Part shown: positions 44,158 to 54,746 of the stretch, in pieces
Layout: each line of letters opens with the position of its first letter
How positions within the stretch are numbered: position 1 is the first letter of the stretch
Assembly: GCA_024867545.1 (NCBI GenBank)
Contig: JANFNE010000005.1
Location: 1,302,001 to 1,366,000 of the forward strand
Length of the DNA stretch: 64,000 nt
DNA from: Phytopythium helicoides
Lineage: Eukaryota; Oomycota; Peronosporomycetes; Pythiales; Pythiaceae
Direction: 5' to 3'
The notes under the pieces: model-generated
What the model saw: the letters and a program-made list of their open reading frames with translations, nothing else
Told to the model about the DNA's origin: nothing
Database searches by the model: none
Made by a program: the position numbers and the translations under genes

Positions 44158-45509
44158 ATGTCGTCGCCGCCGCTCGCCATCTCGCTCGAGAGCATCCGCG
44201 CGGCCGCCGAGCGCATCGAGGGGCTGGCGCACCGCACGCCCGTGCTCTCGTGCCGTGCGCTGGACGCGATGGCTGCGCAGACGCAGCAGCAGCCGTCGCT
44301 GCGGCTTTTCTTCAAGGTGCGCGGCGTGTTGCGCTGTCCGAGAGCGTTTTGTGCGCGGACTGACTTGCGAGCAGTGCGAGAACCTGCAGAAGGTGGGCGC
44401 GTTCAAGTACCGTGGGGCGCTCAACGCCGTCAAGAAGCACCTCGAGAGCTCGGCGGACGGGCGACCGGCCCACGTTCGTGACGCACTCGAGCGGCAATCC
44501 ACGGCCAGGCGCTGGCGCTCGCGGCGCGTGACGCCGGCTGCAGCGCCGTCATCGTCATGGTAGGAGTCTTTCCACTGGTCTTGTGAGTGCCTGTTGGGAG
44601 TGACGAGCTGACGCGCTCTCCAGCCAACGAACGCGCCAGAGGCGAAGCAGCGCGCGGTCGAGGGCTATGGCGCAACCATCGAGCGCACGGAGCCGACGGT
44701 GGAGGCTCGCGAGCGCGCAGCGCAGCAGGTGATTGACGCCGCCGGGGGAGAAGCTAAGGCGCGTTTCGTGCACCCATCGAACGACCCGGACGTCATGAGC
44801 GGCCAGGGAACGGTGGCGCTTGAGCTGCTGGAGCAGGCGGGACAGCCGCTGGACGCGGTTCTGGTGCCCATTGGCGGCGGCGGGCTGTGCTCTGGAGTGG
44901 CGATGGCTGTCAAGGTTGGTGCTGATCGGAAGCGCCTCAAAAAAATTGATCAAGGTGGATTCACAACATTGTTATGTGAGGACAGAGCATCAACCCGAAC
45001 ATCAAGGTGTACGCAGTGGAGCCCGAGGGTGCTGCAGATTCGTACCGGTCGTTCACGCGCGGAGAGATGGGCGGACACGAAGGCGCCGTGAACACGATAG
45101 CCGACGGTCTCCGCACAACGCTCGGTATGTTTGTCGTTACTCATGGATATCGAGACTTCGAAAATGGATATGCTAATCGAGAAGGTCGTTCAGGCGACAA
45201 TAACTGGCCAGTCATCAAGTCGTGTGTCGACGGGATTATCCTCGTTTCCGACGACGAGATTGTTGCGGCCATGCGTCACATCTGGGAGCGCATGAAGCTC
45301 GTACGTGACCGGAAGCTGTTTGTGTTCTTACCATAGGAGATGTTAAGGAGCTGATGGTGCTGTGGGTGCAGGTCGTGGAGCCCAGTGGCGCAGTGGCGAC
45401 TGCCGGTGTGCTCTTCCACAAACTCCCGAGCGAAGTTCGCAACGTGGGCATCGTTTTTTCTGGTGGCAATGTTGACCTCGACCGGCTACCGTGGGCCACG
45501 CGTGGATAA
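44158..45509 (+). CDS. Serine racemase / threonine-type dehydratase, PLP enzyme, with two frame breaks
   Basis: Six exons: 44158-44316, 44375-44559, 44624-44914, 44986-45124, 45194-45300 and 45372-45509, about 338 residues. Fold type II PLP motifs: FKYRGALNAV with the PLP-binding lysine, THSSGNxGQALALAARDAG, the glycine loop PIGGGGLCSGV, and VYAVEPEGAAD. No C-terminal ACT domain is present, so it fits serine racemase or hydroxyaspartate ammonia-lyase better than biosynthetic threonine deaminase. It acts in amino-acid metabolism, probably cytosolic. Exon 2 carries two extra C bases (44469-44471 and 44499-44500) that break the frame exactly in the SSGNHG loop; removing both gives perfect phase with all other exons. 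It converges with the J-domain gene 89 bp away. Confidence 0.87.
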
Positions 45510-45598
45510 TGGACACGTCGAGTAACCTGTAGAGCCACGGAATCGACTCAAGTCAATTCACGGTAGAACGCCATCATCGCCCATCGATTCATGTTACC

Positions 45599-46824
45599 CT
45601 ATGCCGCCAATGACCTGCTTACTTGAAAAAGTAGTTCATGACGAAGTAAAAAGCCAATAAAGTAGACGAAACCAGGGATGGCGAATGCCGGTGGCTTCTG
45701 GACCTGCGGCTCGGGGTTCAGCAGGTTTTGCACGTCGGGATCGGGGCCAGCCTGAGGCACACCAGTGGCGGCAGCAGGAGCAGCAACACCCTGCTGCGGA
45801 ACGCTTGGGTGCTTCTCCATCTTGAGACGCTTCCGGGCTGCAGGTGGCAACGCATCTGGCTTGACTGTCTTGGCAGTTTCCGGCCGACGTCTTGACGAAG
45901 AGGCGACTTCACCCTGAAGCTGCCGCATGCCTAGCAGAATTGCCTATTCGCGAGCAGCATGTCAGCAAACATATCAACATTCGCCCGCCCTGACGCACAC
46001 TGCCTCCGCACCTGGTTGCTCTTGAGCAGTTCAATGCCAAGGGCAAAGTTCTCGTGCGCGAGGTTGTGGTGGAAGTACCCACCGATGGCGCGACAGCCAT
46101 TGATGAAGGGCGGGAAAGCCGAGCGCAGGATGCGCGTGAACTCGAAGACCGTCATGAGCGGGAAGAAGCGCGAAGGCAGCGTCGCGCCACCGAAGATGAG
46201 GTTGATCTCGGTCACGAAGAAGAGCACGCCGCCGGCGAGCGACCATGCGCGCGCCTCCCGCGCCGAGTCGCTGAGCGTGAGCACGAAGGTGATGACGGCC
46301 CAGACGGCGTAGAATGAGAGCGTGCCGATCAGTGCCTCGGTTTGCACGACCGCGAGCTCCTTGTCCACCGAGCGCTCTCCGAAGAGGTCGTAGATGACGC
46401 GCTTGTTGGCGTCGCCCTAGCACGTCGAAGGCCAGGCGCAGGCGGTTGAAGTCCTCGACGGCTGTCGGCGACGGGTTCTTGTCGGGGTGCAAGTCCACGG
46501 AGCGCGTGCGGAAGGCGCGCTTGACGTCGCTGAAGCTGGCGTCGCGGCCCACGCCCACCACGTGGTAAAAGTTGCTCTCCTGCTCGTAGAAGTCCATGCC
46601 CTGGCAGCAAGCAAGTCGAGCGTCAGTTTCTGGCAGTTGGTCAAGGCACCGAATCGCTCGCAACAGCGCCGTACGATGGTGACGGCCGCGACCAGCGCGA
46701 GGAACGAGACGGCGTAGACGAAGCCGCGGCGCCGAGAGAAGCGCCCGGGCCGCATGATCCACGAGAGCGCGGGCGAGATGACGCCCACCTGCACCAGCAG
46801 CGGCGACAGCGAGTCGCCCGCCAT
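45599..46824 (-). CDS. Membrane J-domain (Hsp40) protein, with frame break
   Basis: Three exons: 46675-46824, 46012-46600 and 45599-45943. Residues about 35-50 are a membrane segment (FVYAVSFLALVAAVTI). The J domain follows directly (NFYHVVGVGRDASFSDVKRA with LHPDKNP, the HPD needed to stimulate Hsp70 ATPase). Two or more further membrane spans come next (TLSFYAVWAVITFVLTL, WSLAGGVLFFVTEINLIFGG), then a Pro/Ala-rich linker and a C-terminal hydrophobic stretch. One extra base in the CCC at 46415-46417 breaks the frame between FDVLG and DANKRVIYDLF. A second, tentative one near 45650 would change the C-terminus to ...FYFVMNYFFK. The topology suggests an ER J-protein. Confidence 0.8.
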
Positions 46825-48072
46825 GCTGCTCGATGCAATTGTGCCGTGCGGCCACGTCGACGCGCGACACTGAAAAGAGTCATGTGAGGGATTATCTTGG
46901 ATACAGTATGCAGAGTAGGAGACGGGCTGATCTATACGTCGCTTGACTACCAGAAAGTCATTTGATGTGCCACGAACGGCTCAGCATGGAGAAGGCGACG
47001 ACGGCACCGATCGCCCGCACATTTCATGCCCTGGCACGGCGAGTGCACGCTTGCGAACGCGCTCCAAGGCAACGCTACATCAACCGAGCATCCAATCATG
47101 AATGGATGGCGTGTGGGATGTTCATATTGTTCGGAGAGCTCCAACAATACCGACCGATCGAATCCAAGACGGATGCTCTCAACGACACGGGTGAGGTGTA
47201 GGCATCTAACTTGAATTGTACCGGTGCTGTGTTTGCCTTGGATGTCACCTACATTGGTAGCACTCTACAAAGTGAGCGGACGTCATGTGATCTTGCCAAT
47301 CGGAATGGGACCACAATGGTCCCCACGTGCTATACAGGACCGCTGGGAGAAGCCGTGGTGCTCACCTCACGTGAGCTACAATCCTGTCAGAAAGGAGGAT
47401 CTTCCTTGAGCTTCAACCGTCGCCCGGCTGACGCGCAAGGTTCACTGTTGTGCTGCGCTGCATCAGGCTGTGCTGCAGCAACCCACCGCACTCGATGGAT
47501 CTTGGCACCACGCACCTGGTGGCCATCTCGCGATATCTGAAAAAAATAAAAGCATCCTCAACGTCACCATTGCGACTCGACCAACGAGCCCGAAGTGCGC
47601 CTTTCAGCTATGGAGGCGTCGCCGCCGCCAAACGTCGGGTTCCGATGGTGGAGCGTGGGGTGGGTGGTCAAACGGTCTGACACTGGTGTCTCACAAATGC
47701 GGTTCGTCGTCCTTTTTCTTTCCCGCAATGACGTCGCGGGGTGCTGGGCATACAATTTCCAAGATGTTCGTTCGTCTAATCAGTGACGTCGGCGCGTAAT
47801 TCAGCCGCCCGCCATGACGAGGTTCACTTGGCGACTGTATAGGGCGAGGGGATGCGCCATCGCCTGGACCTGGTTGAGGCCGCCAAGCGTTTGCGCGGTC
47901 CCGGCAGCTCCTGGCCGCCTCACTTTCCAATTGGCGGGGCGAGTCGCATCTCCGGCTGCGCAAACACCTTCAGAAACGAGCGAGGTGCGCTGGTTGTGGC
48001 TGGCTGACGCTGACTGGTCTGGACACATTCACTGACGTGGCGCCTGATCCCAACTGCAGCTTTGGGACCGCC
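46825..48072. other. Intergenic, no gene recognised
   Basis: A 1.25 kb gap between two divergent genes. Short ORFs here show no conserved motif and no splice-linked continuation. The last 250 bp are GC-rich and promoter-like, before the carrier gene. The central part (47000-47760) shows no recognisable transposon ends, RNA gene or coding pattern. Confidence 0.5.
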
Positions 48073-48957
48073 ATGGACTCGACCGCCGCCCCCGCATCTG
48101 CGCTGCGCTCGCACAAGACGCGCCAGCTGCTGGCCGCCGTGCCGGCCTCGGCCGCTCGCCACCAGACCTCCAGCGTCCTGCAGTCCATGTGGATCGGCGC
48201 GACCGCCGGCATGGGCGGCATCATCGCCGTGTACCCCGTGGACGTCATCAAGACGCGCATGCAGCACTCGCACGGCGCCAACACGAGCGCATTCCAGCTG
48301 CTGACGACCATCTTCAAGCGCGAGGGCGTGCTGTCCTTCTACAAGGGGCTCGGCCCGCAGCTCTGCGGGCACCATCCCCGACAAGGCCGTGTCGCTCGCC
48401 ACGCGCGAGTTCGTCAAGTCCTTCTTCGATGAGCCCAACGCGTTCGTGGCCTCGCTCACGTCGGCCGCCGTCTCGGGCGTCGCCCAGTCGGTCGTTATGA
48501 ACCCCGTCGAGATCGTCAAGGTGCGCATGCAGATCGACAGCTCGCTCACCATGTCGGGCGTCGTGCGTGAGGTCGGGCTGCGAGGCATGTACCGCGGCTA
48601 CTCGGCCTGCCTCGCAAGAGACGTCTTCTTCGCGGCCACCTACTTCACGCTGTATGACACAGGCCAAGCGCAAGCTCAACATCGAGGACGGCACCTCGCT
48701 CGGCTGGTCCATGGTGGCCTGCCTCGACCGCCGGCATCCCCGCCGCCTTCTTCTCAACGCCGCTCGACGTCTTCAAGACGCGCATGCAGTCTCGGAACGC
48801 AACGACTCACACGCTGCTCGACACATACCGCCTCGTCGCCAAGGAGGGCGGGCTGTTTGCCGGCTGGGGGCCCACGTGTCGGCCGCATCGCGCCGCAGTT
48901 CGGCATCGTGCTCGTCTCGTTCGACTGGCTCAATCACCGCTTCAACCCGCACAACTG
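48073..48957 (+). CDS. Mitochondrial carrier family protein, several frame breaks
   Basis: Start MDSTAAPASALRSHK; stop at 48955-48957. Three tandem repeats with the family signature Px(D/E)xx(K/R)xR are present: YPVDVIKTRMQ, NPVEIVKVRMQ and TPLDVFKTRMQ, each followed by a glycine-rich motif (FYKGLGPQ, MYRGYSAC, FAGWGPTC). Such proteins have six membrane spans and exchange metabolites across the inner mitochondrial membrane; amino-acid-type transport (aspartate/glutamate or glutamate carrier) is possible but not proven. No introns are needed. The frame breaks four times by +1: at the GGG 48367-48369, about 48655-48662, CC 48722-48723 and about 48877-48882. No stop lies inside a conserved block. 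It is either a young pseudogene or a poorly polished assembly. Confidence 0.8.
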
Positions 48958-49357
48958 ATGCGCACAACTGGTCTCGTTTAACGACGCCGCTGCTTCCACG
49001 TACGCAAACCTGTAATCTAACGGACGCGCGGCGGCCGAGCCCCAGCGTCGATCCTCGACTCGGTCGAGCTACCGGCCCCGACCCTCTACTCCGCGCTGTC
49101 CTCGTGTTCTCCCGCGCCATGTGCTCGAGCGAAAGAGTCAACAGCTAAAACTAATGAACGCTATACGTTGAGCGCGGGTTGAGCCTTCATATCATCGAGT
49201 GCGATTCCTCTTGCGTTGTCTGTCTGCCTAGCATCTACCCGTCGCACTCTGCAGCTGTAATGGATACGTGAAAATGATCGATCGATTCCTGCCACCACGC
49301 ATGGGACTAGTCTAAGCGTGGAGATGCCTTACTCCGGTGAAAGGGACTTCGGTGAGT
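48958..49357. other. Intergenic, 3' flanks of two convergent genes
   Basis: A 400 bp stretch between the stops of the carrier and the tRNA synthetase. I see nothing in it beyond expected 3' untranslated DNA. Confidence 0.5.
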
Positions 49358-52300
49358 CTAAGCCTTTACCAGCAGCCACGCGAGCTCGGGCGCCTTCGTG
49401 GCAGCCGCAAACTCCTTCGCATCCAGGAACACGTGCTCGCCCTGCTTGAGATTCGCACTCGGGCCAGCCGCCATCTTGATGGTGACCGAGCCGCTCGCGG
49501 TCAGCGACTTCTTGACGTCTGCGTACTCCATCGACGACACGAACGCCTTCACGTCTGCAACCTCCACAGAGGACGCCTTGGCAAGCACAGCGTCATCGGC
49601 AAAGAACACGGCCGGGCGGGTTACAACCACGGTAATGTTCGAGTCAGCGAACTGAGCCTCCTCCTTCAGGATCGCTACACTGTGCGCAGGCATCAGCTCG
49701 AGCGGCGCCGGCGTCGTGCCTAGCGCACCAGCGACCATGGGCAGGAACGCGCGGAGGGCCGTCGTGATGTTACCGTCCTTGGTAGCCTCACTGAAGTACA
49801 CCTGGATCTTGTCTTGCAGCACCAGACCAGCCTTCTTGCGCATCTTTTGCACACGCGTGATGAACTCGCGCGCACAGCCCTGCAGCTTGAGCTGCTCGTC
49901 CTCGCGCGTGTCGATCACGACCATGAGGTCGCCCTCTGGCGACACATCAGCCTCGTAGATCTTCTTGTCGCCCTTGAACTCACGCTTAACAAGAACATCG
50001 TCGCCCTCAAGAACGTGACCGTCAATCGTCACGCTCTTCGCCACCAGGAAGGCATGGACGTCGTCGTGCGACAGTTGCTCGACTTGCTTGCGCACACCAC
50101 TGAGCGCCTTGCCGAGGCGGCGGCCCAGGTTCTTACTGTTCGCCTCTGCCTTGAGTACACACCACTGCTTCTCATCGGTGGTGAACTCGAGGTCACGCAT
50201 GTTCAGCTCCTCGTAAATGTATGTCTTGAGCGACTCCAGACCAGCGATAGTCTTTGCGTTGCTTGACACTACCACGACCTTCTTGACGGGGTTCTTGAGC
50301 GAGATCGTGCGGCGCTCACGGACAACGCGGCCCATCTCAATAACGCTCTGGAGGTTCTTCATCTGGACCTCAACATCTTCGTTCACCAGACTGGCGTCGT
50401 AGTCCGGCACCATGAGGAAATGCACACTCTTAGAGACGCCATCGTCATCCGCGGCAAGGCCCTCAACCTTGTTGACCACGTTCGGGTGGAAGCCGCGCAG
50501 GAACTGGTACATGTACTCGGCGAAGAACGGCGTGAACGGGGCCATCAACTTCGAAAGCGAATAGAGCACCTCGTAGAGCGATGAAAGCGCAATAAACGCC
50601 TCGTCATTGCCTGCACTGCCCTTGAGACGCGGGCGGTTCAGGCGGACGTACCACTTTGTCAGCTGGTCAATGAAGTTGATGAGGCGGGGCGTCACCGTGT
50701 ACAAACGGTAGGCCGCCATCTCCTCGCGCACAAACTTGATCATGTTGTGCAGCGCCGCGATGATCCACGAGTCCATCACATTGGTCGAGCTCACAGCCGC
50801 CTCCTTGCTTGGCACGAACATCTTGCCCGTGCTCTCCTCAAGACGAGCAGCGTTCTGCGCGAAGAAGCGAGCCGAGTTGTACCACGGCAGGAACAGGTCA
50901 CGGATCATTCCCATGACACCAGTTTGCTGAAACTTGACCGGCTCGGCACGAACACCAGGCGAGCTGATGAGGTAAAGACGCAGAGCATCCGCACCGTACT
51001 TCTCAAAGATCTCCGAGGGATCCGTGAAGTTCTTCAGACTCTTGCTCATCTTGCGGCCATCCTCAGCCAGCACAAGACCGTTGACCACCACGTTCTGGAA
51101 CGCGGGCTTGTCGAAAAGCGCCGTCGAAAGGACCATGAGCGTGTAGAACCAACCGCGCGTCTGGTCAAGGCCCTCGGCGATGAAGTCGGCCGGAAAGCTC
51201 GCCTCGAACTTCTCCTTGTTCTTGAACGGGTAGTGCTGCTGGGCGTACGGCATGGAACCACTCTCGAACCAGCAGTCAAAAACCTCAGGGACGCGGCGGA
51301 GAACGCCCTTGCCCTGCTTCGATGGGATCGTGATGTGGTCAATGAACTCACGGTGGAGGTCCGTGGCCTTCTCCCCCGACAGCTCCTCGAGCTCAGCGAT
51401 CGAGCCCACGCACACGACCTCTTCGTAGTCGTCGCTCACCCACAGCGGAAGCGGCGTACCCCAGAAGCGGCCACGCGAAATGTTCCAGTCCTTGCCGTCC
51501 ACCAGCCAGTTGTGGAAACGCTTCTCCTGAACAAACGACGGCACCCAGTACGTGCGCTTGTTGTTCTCGACAATGCGGTCGCGAATCGCCTCGACGTTCA
51601 CGAACCACCCGGGAATCGCGCGGTAGATGAGCGGGGTGCCCGAGCGGTAGCAGAACGGGTAGCTATGCACAATCGTGTTCTTGGATACGAGGCGACCACG
51701 CTCCTTTAGCTCCTTGCAGATAACATCATCGGCCGTCTTGACATGCATGCCCTTGAGGTGCGGCACGGCGTCGGTGAAGTTGCCGTTGTCATCCAGCGGG
51801 TCCGGGAGCGTGAACTTGTCCACAACACCGAACTTGACGCAGACGCGGTGGTCATCCTCACCGAACGTGGGCGCCTGGTGGACGATGCCGGTACCGCCAG
51901 TGTCGGAAACGTAGTTGTCCGACAGCACCTGGAAGGCATTGGGCCAGTCCTTGAAGCAGTCAAAGAGCGGCTGGTACTTCTTACCGACGAGGTCGGCGCC
52001 CTTCATCTTCTCGAGCACCTCGAACTCGCCGCCCTTGTAGCCCTTCTTCTCCATCTTGGGGTAGACCTGGCACAGACGGGCCTCGGCAAGGATGTACACA
52101 CGCTCGGACTTGAGGTCCTTGATCTTGACGTAGTCGAAGGACTCGTTGACGCAGAGCGCGAGGTTGGACGGCAGCGTCCACGGAGTGGTCGTCCACGCGA
52201 GCAGCGCGACGTCCGGCTCGTCTACGAGCGGAAAGTTGACGACAACCGAGGGGTCGGACGTGTCGCGGTAGTCGCTGTTGGCCTCGAAGTTGGAGAGCGA

Positions 52301-52876
52301 CGTGGTGCAGGCCGTCGAGTAGGGCAGCACCTTGTAGCCGCGGTAGACGAGCTCCTTGTCGAAGATGGTCTGGAAGACCTTCCACACGGACTCCATGTAC
52401 CACGGCTCCATGGTCTTGTAGTCGTTCTCGCAGTCGATCCAGCGGCCAATGCGCTTGACGATGGTCTCCCACTCCTTGGTGTAGCGCTGCACGATGCCGC
52501 GGCACTCGGCGTTGTACTTGTCGATGCCCATGGCGAGCACCTCCTCCTTGGTCTTGATCTGCAGCTTCTTGTTGATCTCGTTCTCAACCGGCAGGCCGTG
52601 GCAGTCCCATCCAAAGCGGCGCTCCACGTAGTGGCCCGTCTGGTGCGCGAAGCGCGTGACCGTGTCCTTGATGGTGCCGGCCAGGATGTGGCCGTGGTGC
52701 GGCAGCCCCGTGGCGAACGGCGGGCCGTCGTAGAAGGTGAAGGGCTTGCGCTCGCGCGACAGCTCCAGCGACTTGCGGAACGCGTCCAGCTCCTCCCACA
52801 GCTGCAGCGTCTTGAGCTCCTCGTCCGGGAACGAGATGCGCTCCGGCAGTGAGCGCGGCGCGGGCGCGGCGGCCAT
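49358..52876 (-). CDS. IARS1: Isoleucyl-tRNA synthetase, cytosolic
   Basis: A single uninterrupted exon of 1172 residues, close to the length of eukaryotic cytosolic enzymes. Class I signatures: HGHILAGT (HIGH box, residues 61-68) and KMSKSLKN (about residues 607-614), with the CP1 editing domain between (TTTPWTLPSNLALCV, GTGIVHQAPTFGEDD). LDQTRGWFYTLM and the anticodon-binding region (SLYEVLYSLSKLMAPFTPFF) follow, then a eukaryote-specific C-terminal extension. It attaches isoleucine to tRNA-Ile for cytoplasmic translation. No targeting peptide is visible at the N-terminus (MAAAPAPRSLPERIS), so this is the cytosolic form. The absence of any frame break across 3.5 kb contrasts with the neighbouring carrier gene. 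Confidence 0.97.
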   Translation of the reverse strand: MAAAPAPRSLPERISFPDEELKTLQLWEELDAFRKSLELSRERKPFTFYDGPPFATGLPHHGHILAGTIKDTVTRFAHQTGHYVERRFGWDCHGLPVENEINKKLQIKTKEEVLAMGIDKYNAECRGIVQRYTKEWETIVKRIGRWIDCENDYKTMEPWYMESVWKVFQTIFDKELVYRGYKVLPYSTACTTSLSNFEANSDYRDTSDPSVVVNFPLVDEPDVALLAWTTTPWTLPSNLALCVNESFDYVKIKDLKSERVYILAEARLCQVYPKMEKKGYKGGEFEVLEKMKGADLVGKKYQPLFDCFKDWPNAFQVLSDNYVSDTGGTGIVHQAPTFGEDDHRVCVKFGVVDKFTLPDPLDDNGNFTDAVPHLKGMHVKTADDVICKELKERGRLVSKNTIVHSYPFCYRSGTPLIYRAIPGWFVNVEAIRDRIVENNKRTYWVPSFVQEKRFHNWLVDGKDWNISRGRFWGTPLPLWVSDDYEEVVCVGSIAELEELSGEKATDLHREFIDHITIPSKQGKGVLRRVPEVFDCWFESGSMPYAQQHYPFKNKEKFEASFPADFIAEGLDQTRGWFYTLMVLSTALFDKPAFQNVVVNGLVLAEDGRKMSKSLKNFTDPSEIFEKYGADALRLYLISSPGVRAEPVKFQQTGVMGMIRDLFLPWYNSARFFAQNAARLEESTGKMFVPSKEAAVSSTNVMDSWIIAALHNMIKFVREEMAAYRLYTVTPRLINFIDQLTKWYVRLNRPRLKGSAGNDEAFIALSSLYEVLYSLSKLMAPFTPFFAEYMYQFLRGFHPNVVNKVEGLAADDDGVSKSVHFLMVPDYDASLVNEDVEVQMKNLQSVIEMGRVVRERRTISLKNPVKKVVVVSSNAKTIAGLESLKTYIYEELNMRDLEFTTDEKQWCVLKAEANSKNLGRRLGKALSGVRKQVEQLSHDDVHAFLVAKSVTIDGHVLEGDDVLVKREFKGDKKIYEADVSPEGDLMVVIDTREDEQLKLQGCAREFITRVQKMRKKAGLVLQDKIQVYFSEATKDGNITTALRAFLPMVAGALGTTPAPLELMPAHSVAILKEEAQFADSNITVVVTRPAVFFADDAVLAKASSVEVADVKAFVSSMEYADVKKSLTASGSVTIKMAAGPSANLKQGEHVFLDAKEFAAATKAPELAWLLVKA

Positions 52877-53192
52877 GATCTTCTCTCGGGCGGCCGGCGA
52901 ATCGGGGTGTGGCCCGGCCAGTCAAACCCGACCGGGGAGGGGGGGTCGCGCAAAAAAATATCAAAGTCTTGTGGGCCACAAGAGCTTTTTCGTGGAGAGC
53001 TCTATTGGGGTTGAACCAATTCGATCTCAAAGCTCGGAATGTTGATGGAGGCGCTTGCTGTGCAACTCGCTGAAAGCCACTCATGGTCCATCCGGCTTCT
53101 CAGACGATGGGTGATCTTCATGATCGAGAGTATTGCCAGAGGCTGTCCTGAGTTGCCATGACCACAGAATTGGGCGTTGTTACCGGCAGCTC
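52877..53192. other. Intergenic, promoter side of the tRNA synthetase
   Basis: A 316 bp stretch. It contains an A-rich patch (about 52951-52958) and no conserved ORF or RNA gene. Confidence 0.45.
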
Positions 53193-53938
53193 CTACGTAG
53201 GCGGGGTTCCCGACACTTTTGGTATATTGAGGTCAAGCCAGGAACGTAGCGTGACGTGGCCGTAACGAACGACACGAAAGAAAGGATTAATGAGCACAGG
53301 AAGTGGTATCTGGAGCGTCGGCAGCGATGTGCTCTTGGAGAGTTGGGGTAAGCGTGTCTGGAGCCTGTCCGGAGGAAACATAACGTTTTCCGGTGCCGCA
53401 AGCTTAGTGTCCATGTTTAGTAGTGGCGAATCAATCAGCGGTGACGTGAGTGTGGCGGGCTGTGCAGGCTCGACCACGAGTAGCGGTGTGCTCGTGTCGA
53501 ACTTGGCCAACAGGAGCTCTGACTTTGTGATGTCATCAAGTGGGTTTGCGAGTAGAATCTTTGAGCGGTACATTCGTGTCGGTGAGACGGTGGTCACGTG
53601 GCTGCTTCGGGCTGACAGGCTGTGCCGAAGAAGTATTGGTCACCGGCTGTGTGAGCTCTATTTGAGAGACCGGAAACATCGCGTACAATGACCAACTGCG
53701 CGTACCTCGCGGGTGATTCTTCATATGGTAGCTCGTCAGCTCGACGCCGATGGCTAAGGGTGCCAGCTTGGGCGCGTGTGGGTCGGGTCTGTGGCAAGGA
53801 GCGTTGGCCACGAGCCAGGCGGTCTTTCGCGGTGTCTGACGGCTCAACTTCCTTCGAGGTAAGGTGATTGTAGCGAGCGCTGCAGGCACTTGGACTGACC
53901 GAACAGCTCGTCGTGCTTGAAGCATCATTTCCAGCCAA
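53193..53938 (-). CDS. Possible uncharacterised Pro/Thr-rich protein
   Basis: Overlapping minus-strand frames suggest one gene starting near 53938 (MAGNDASSTTSC). It has a Thr/Ser/Pro-rich first part to about 53597, then MYRSKILLANPLDD...LLVVEPAQPATLTSPL and a C-terminal stretch (VLINPFFRVVRYGHVTLRSW) to the stop at 53193. The frames of 53594-53938 and 53193-53597 abut near 53594 with a TGA between them. No domain is recognised. The opposite strand has a 133-codon ORF (53290-53691) of similar quality, so orientation is not certain. Confidence 0.3.
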
Positions 53939-54178
53939 TCAGAACGTCCGTGTCTCCCTTTTCGGCCAATCGTGCGTCGTGTCCACTTGCTTCGTCCCTG
54001 CAATGGTGATGGCGCGAGCGATGGGGAACGCGCGCCGCGCCTCTGCGATGGATGGCTCGCCGGATTGCGCTTGATTGAAGGTGGAACGGCGCGCGGATCC
54101 GATCGCGCGGGCACCGGCCATTCGCTCTTTCACCCGCGGAGCCGATACTGTAGCGCCGACCGACGGAGTCAGACCAGC

Positions 54179-54516
54179 ATGGGACTCGGCGCCGCGACCA
54201 GGAAGCTGCTCCACCGACTGCGCCACGGAGACGACAAGCACCTCGAGGTACAGCAGCTGCAGCCCGTGGCGCTCGCGGGCGCCAGCAAGCGCGCGCACGC
54301 ACACTCCGAGCTATGCAACTCGTTCGCCGTCACCATCTCGCGCGAGGAGCTCGAGCTGTCGCAGCGGGGCAAGGCCGTCAGCGACCCCGCGCAGTGGCGC
54401 CAGTGCGCCATGTGCACGCGCGCCTTCGCGGCCTGGCGGCAGCCAGTTTCGGGGACTTTTGCTCGGTCGACTGCAAGTCCGCCTCCATGTATCGCGCCAC
54501 GTACCGCTACGACTGA
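54179..54516 (+). CDS. Small zinc-binding protein, with frame break
   Basis: Starts MGLGAATRKLLHRLRHGDDK and runs through QWRQCAMCTRAFAAWRQ. To reach the conserved end FCSVDCKSASMYRATYRYD and its TGA at 54514-54516, the frame must be corrected by one missing base near 54440. It is about 112 residues. Cys pairs CAMC and C-x3-C (CSVDC) could hold one zinc ion in a treble-clef or FYVE-like remnant; a basic helix precedes them. The family is unknown. Unlike the other breaks in this window, this one needs an added base rather than a removed one. Confidence 0.55.
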
Positions 54517-54746
54517 GGGGAGCGCGTGAGAGCGTCAAGGTGGATGTTAAGTTAAGCCGTGGAGCTCCGCTCCGGGCATGCGACGAGCAGCAGGCGAGGC
54601 CAGTCTGCTGCGTGTGAAAGCAAGACAATACATTTCTATGAGCAGCCACTCACCGCTCGCCTTCGCTTACTGCTCATTGGCGCCATCCTGCTGCTGGTGT
54701 TCGTCCTGGCGTTCGTTGCCATCACCATCCGTCCTGATCCTCATCG

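Noticed and set aside
46962..47799. Several 60-110 codon ORFs in the gap before the carrier gene
   Set aside because: Mutually overlapping, no shared frame, no motif, and no splice continuation.
50747..52852. Long plus-strand ORFs (320 and 369 codons) opposite the tRNA synthetase
   Set aside because: GC-rich antisense shadows of a highly conserved gene; their composition only reflects third-position bias.
52960..53050. tRNA-like stretch with a partial TTGAACC loop
   Set aside because: No acceptor-stem pairing and no A-box at the right distance.
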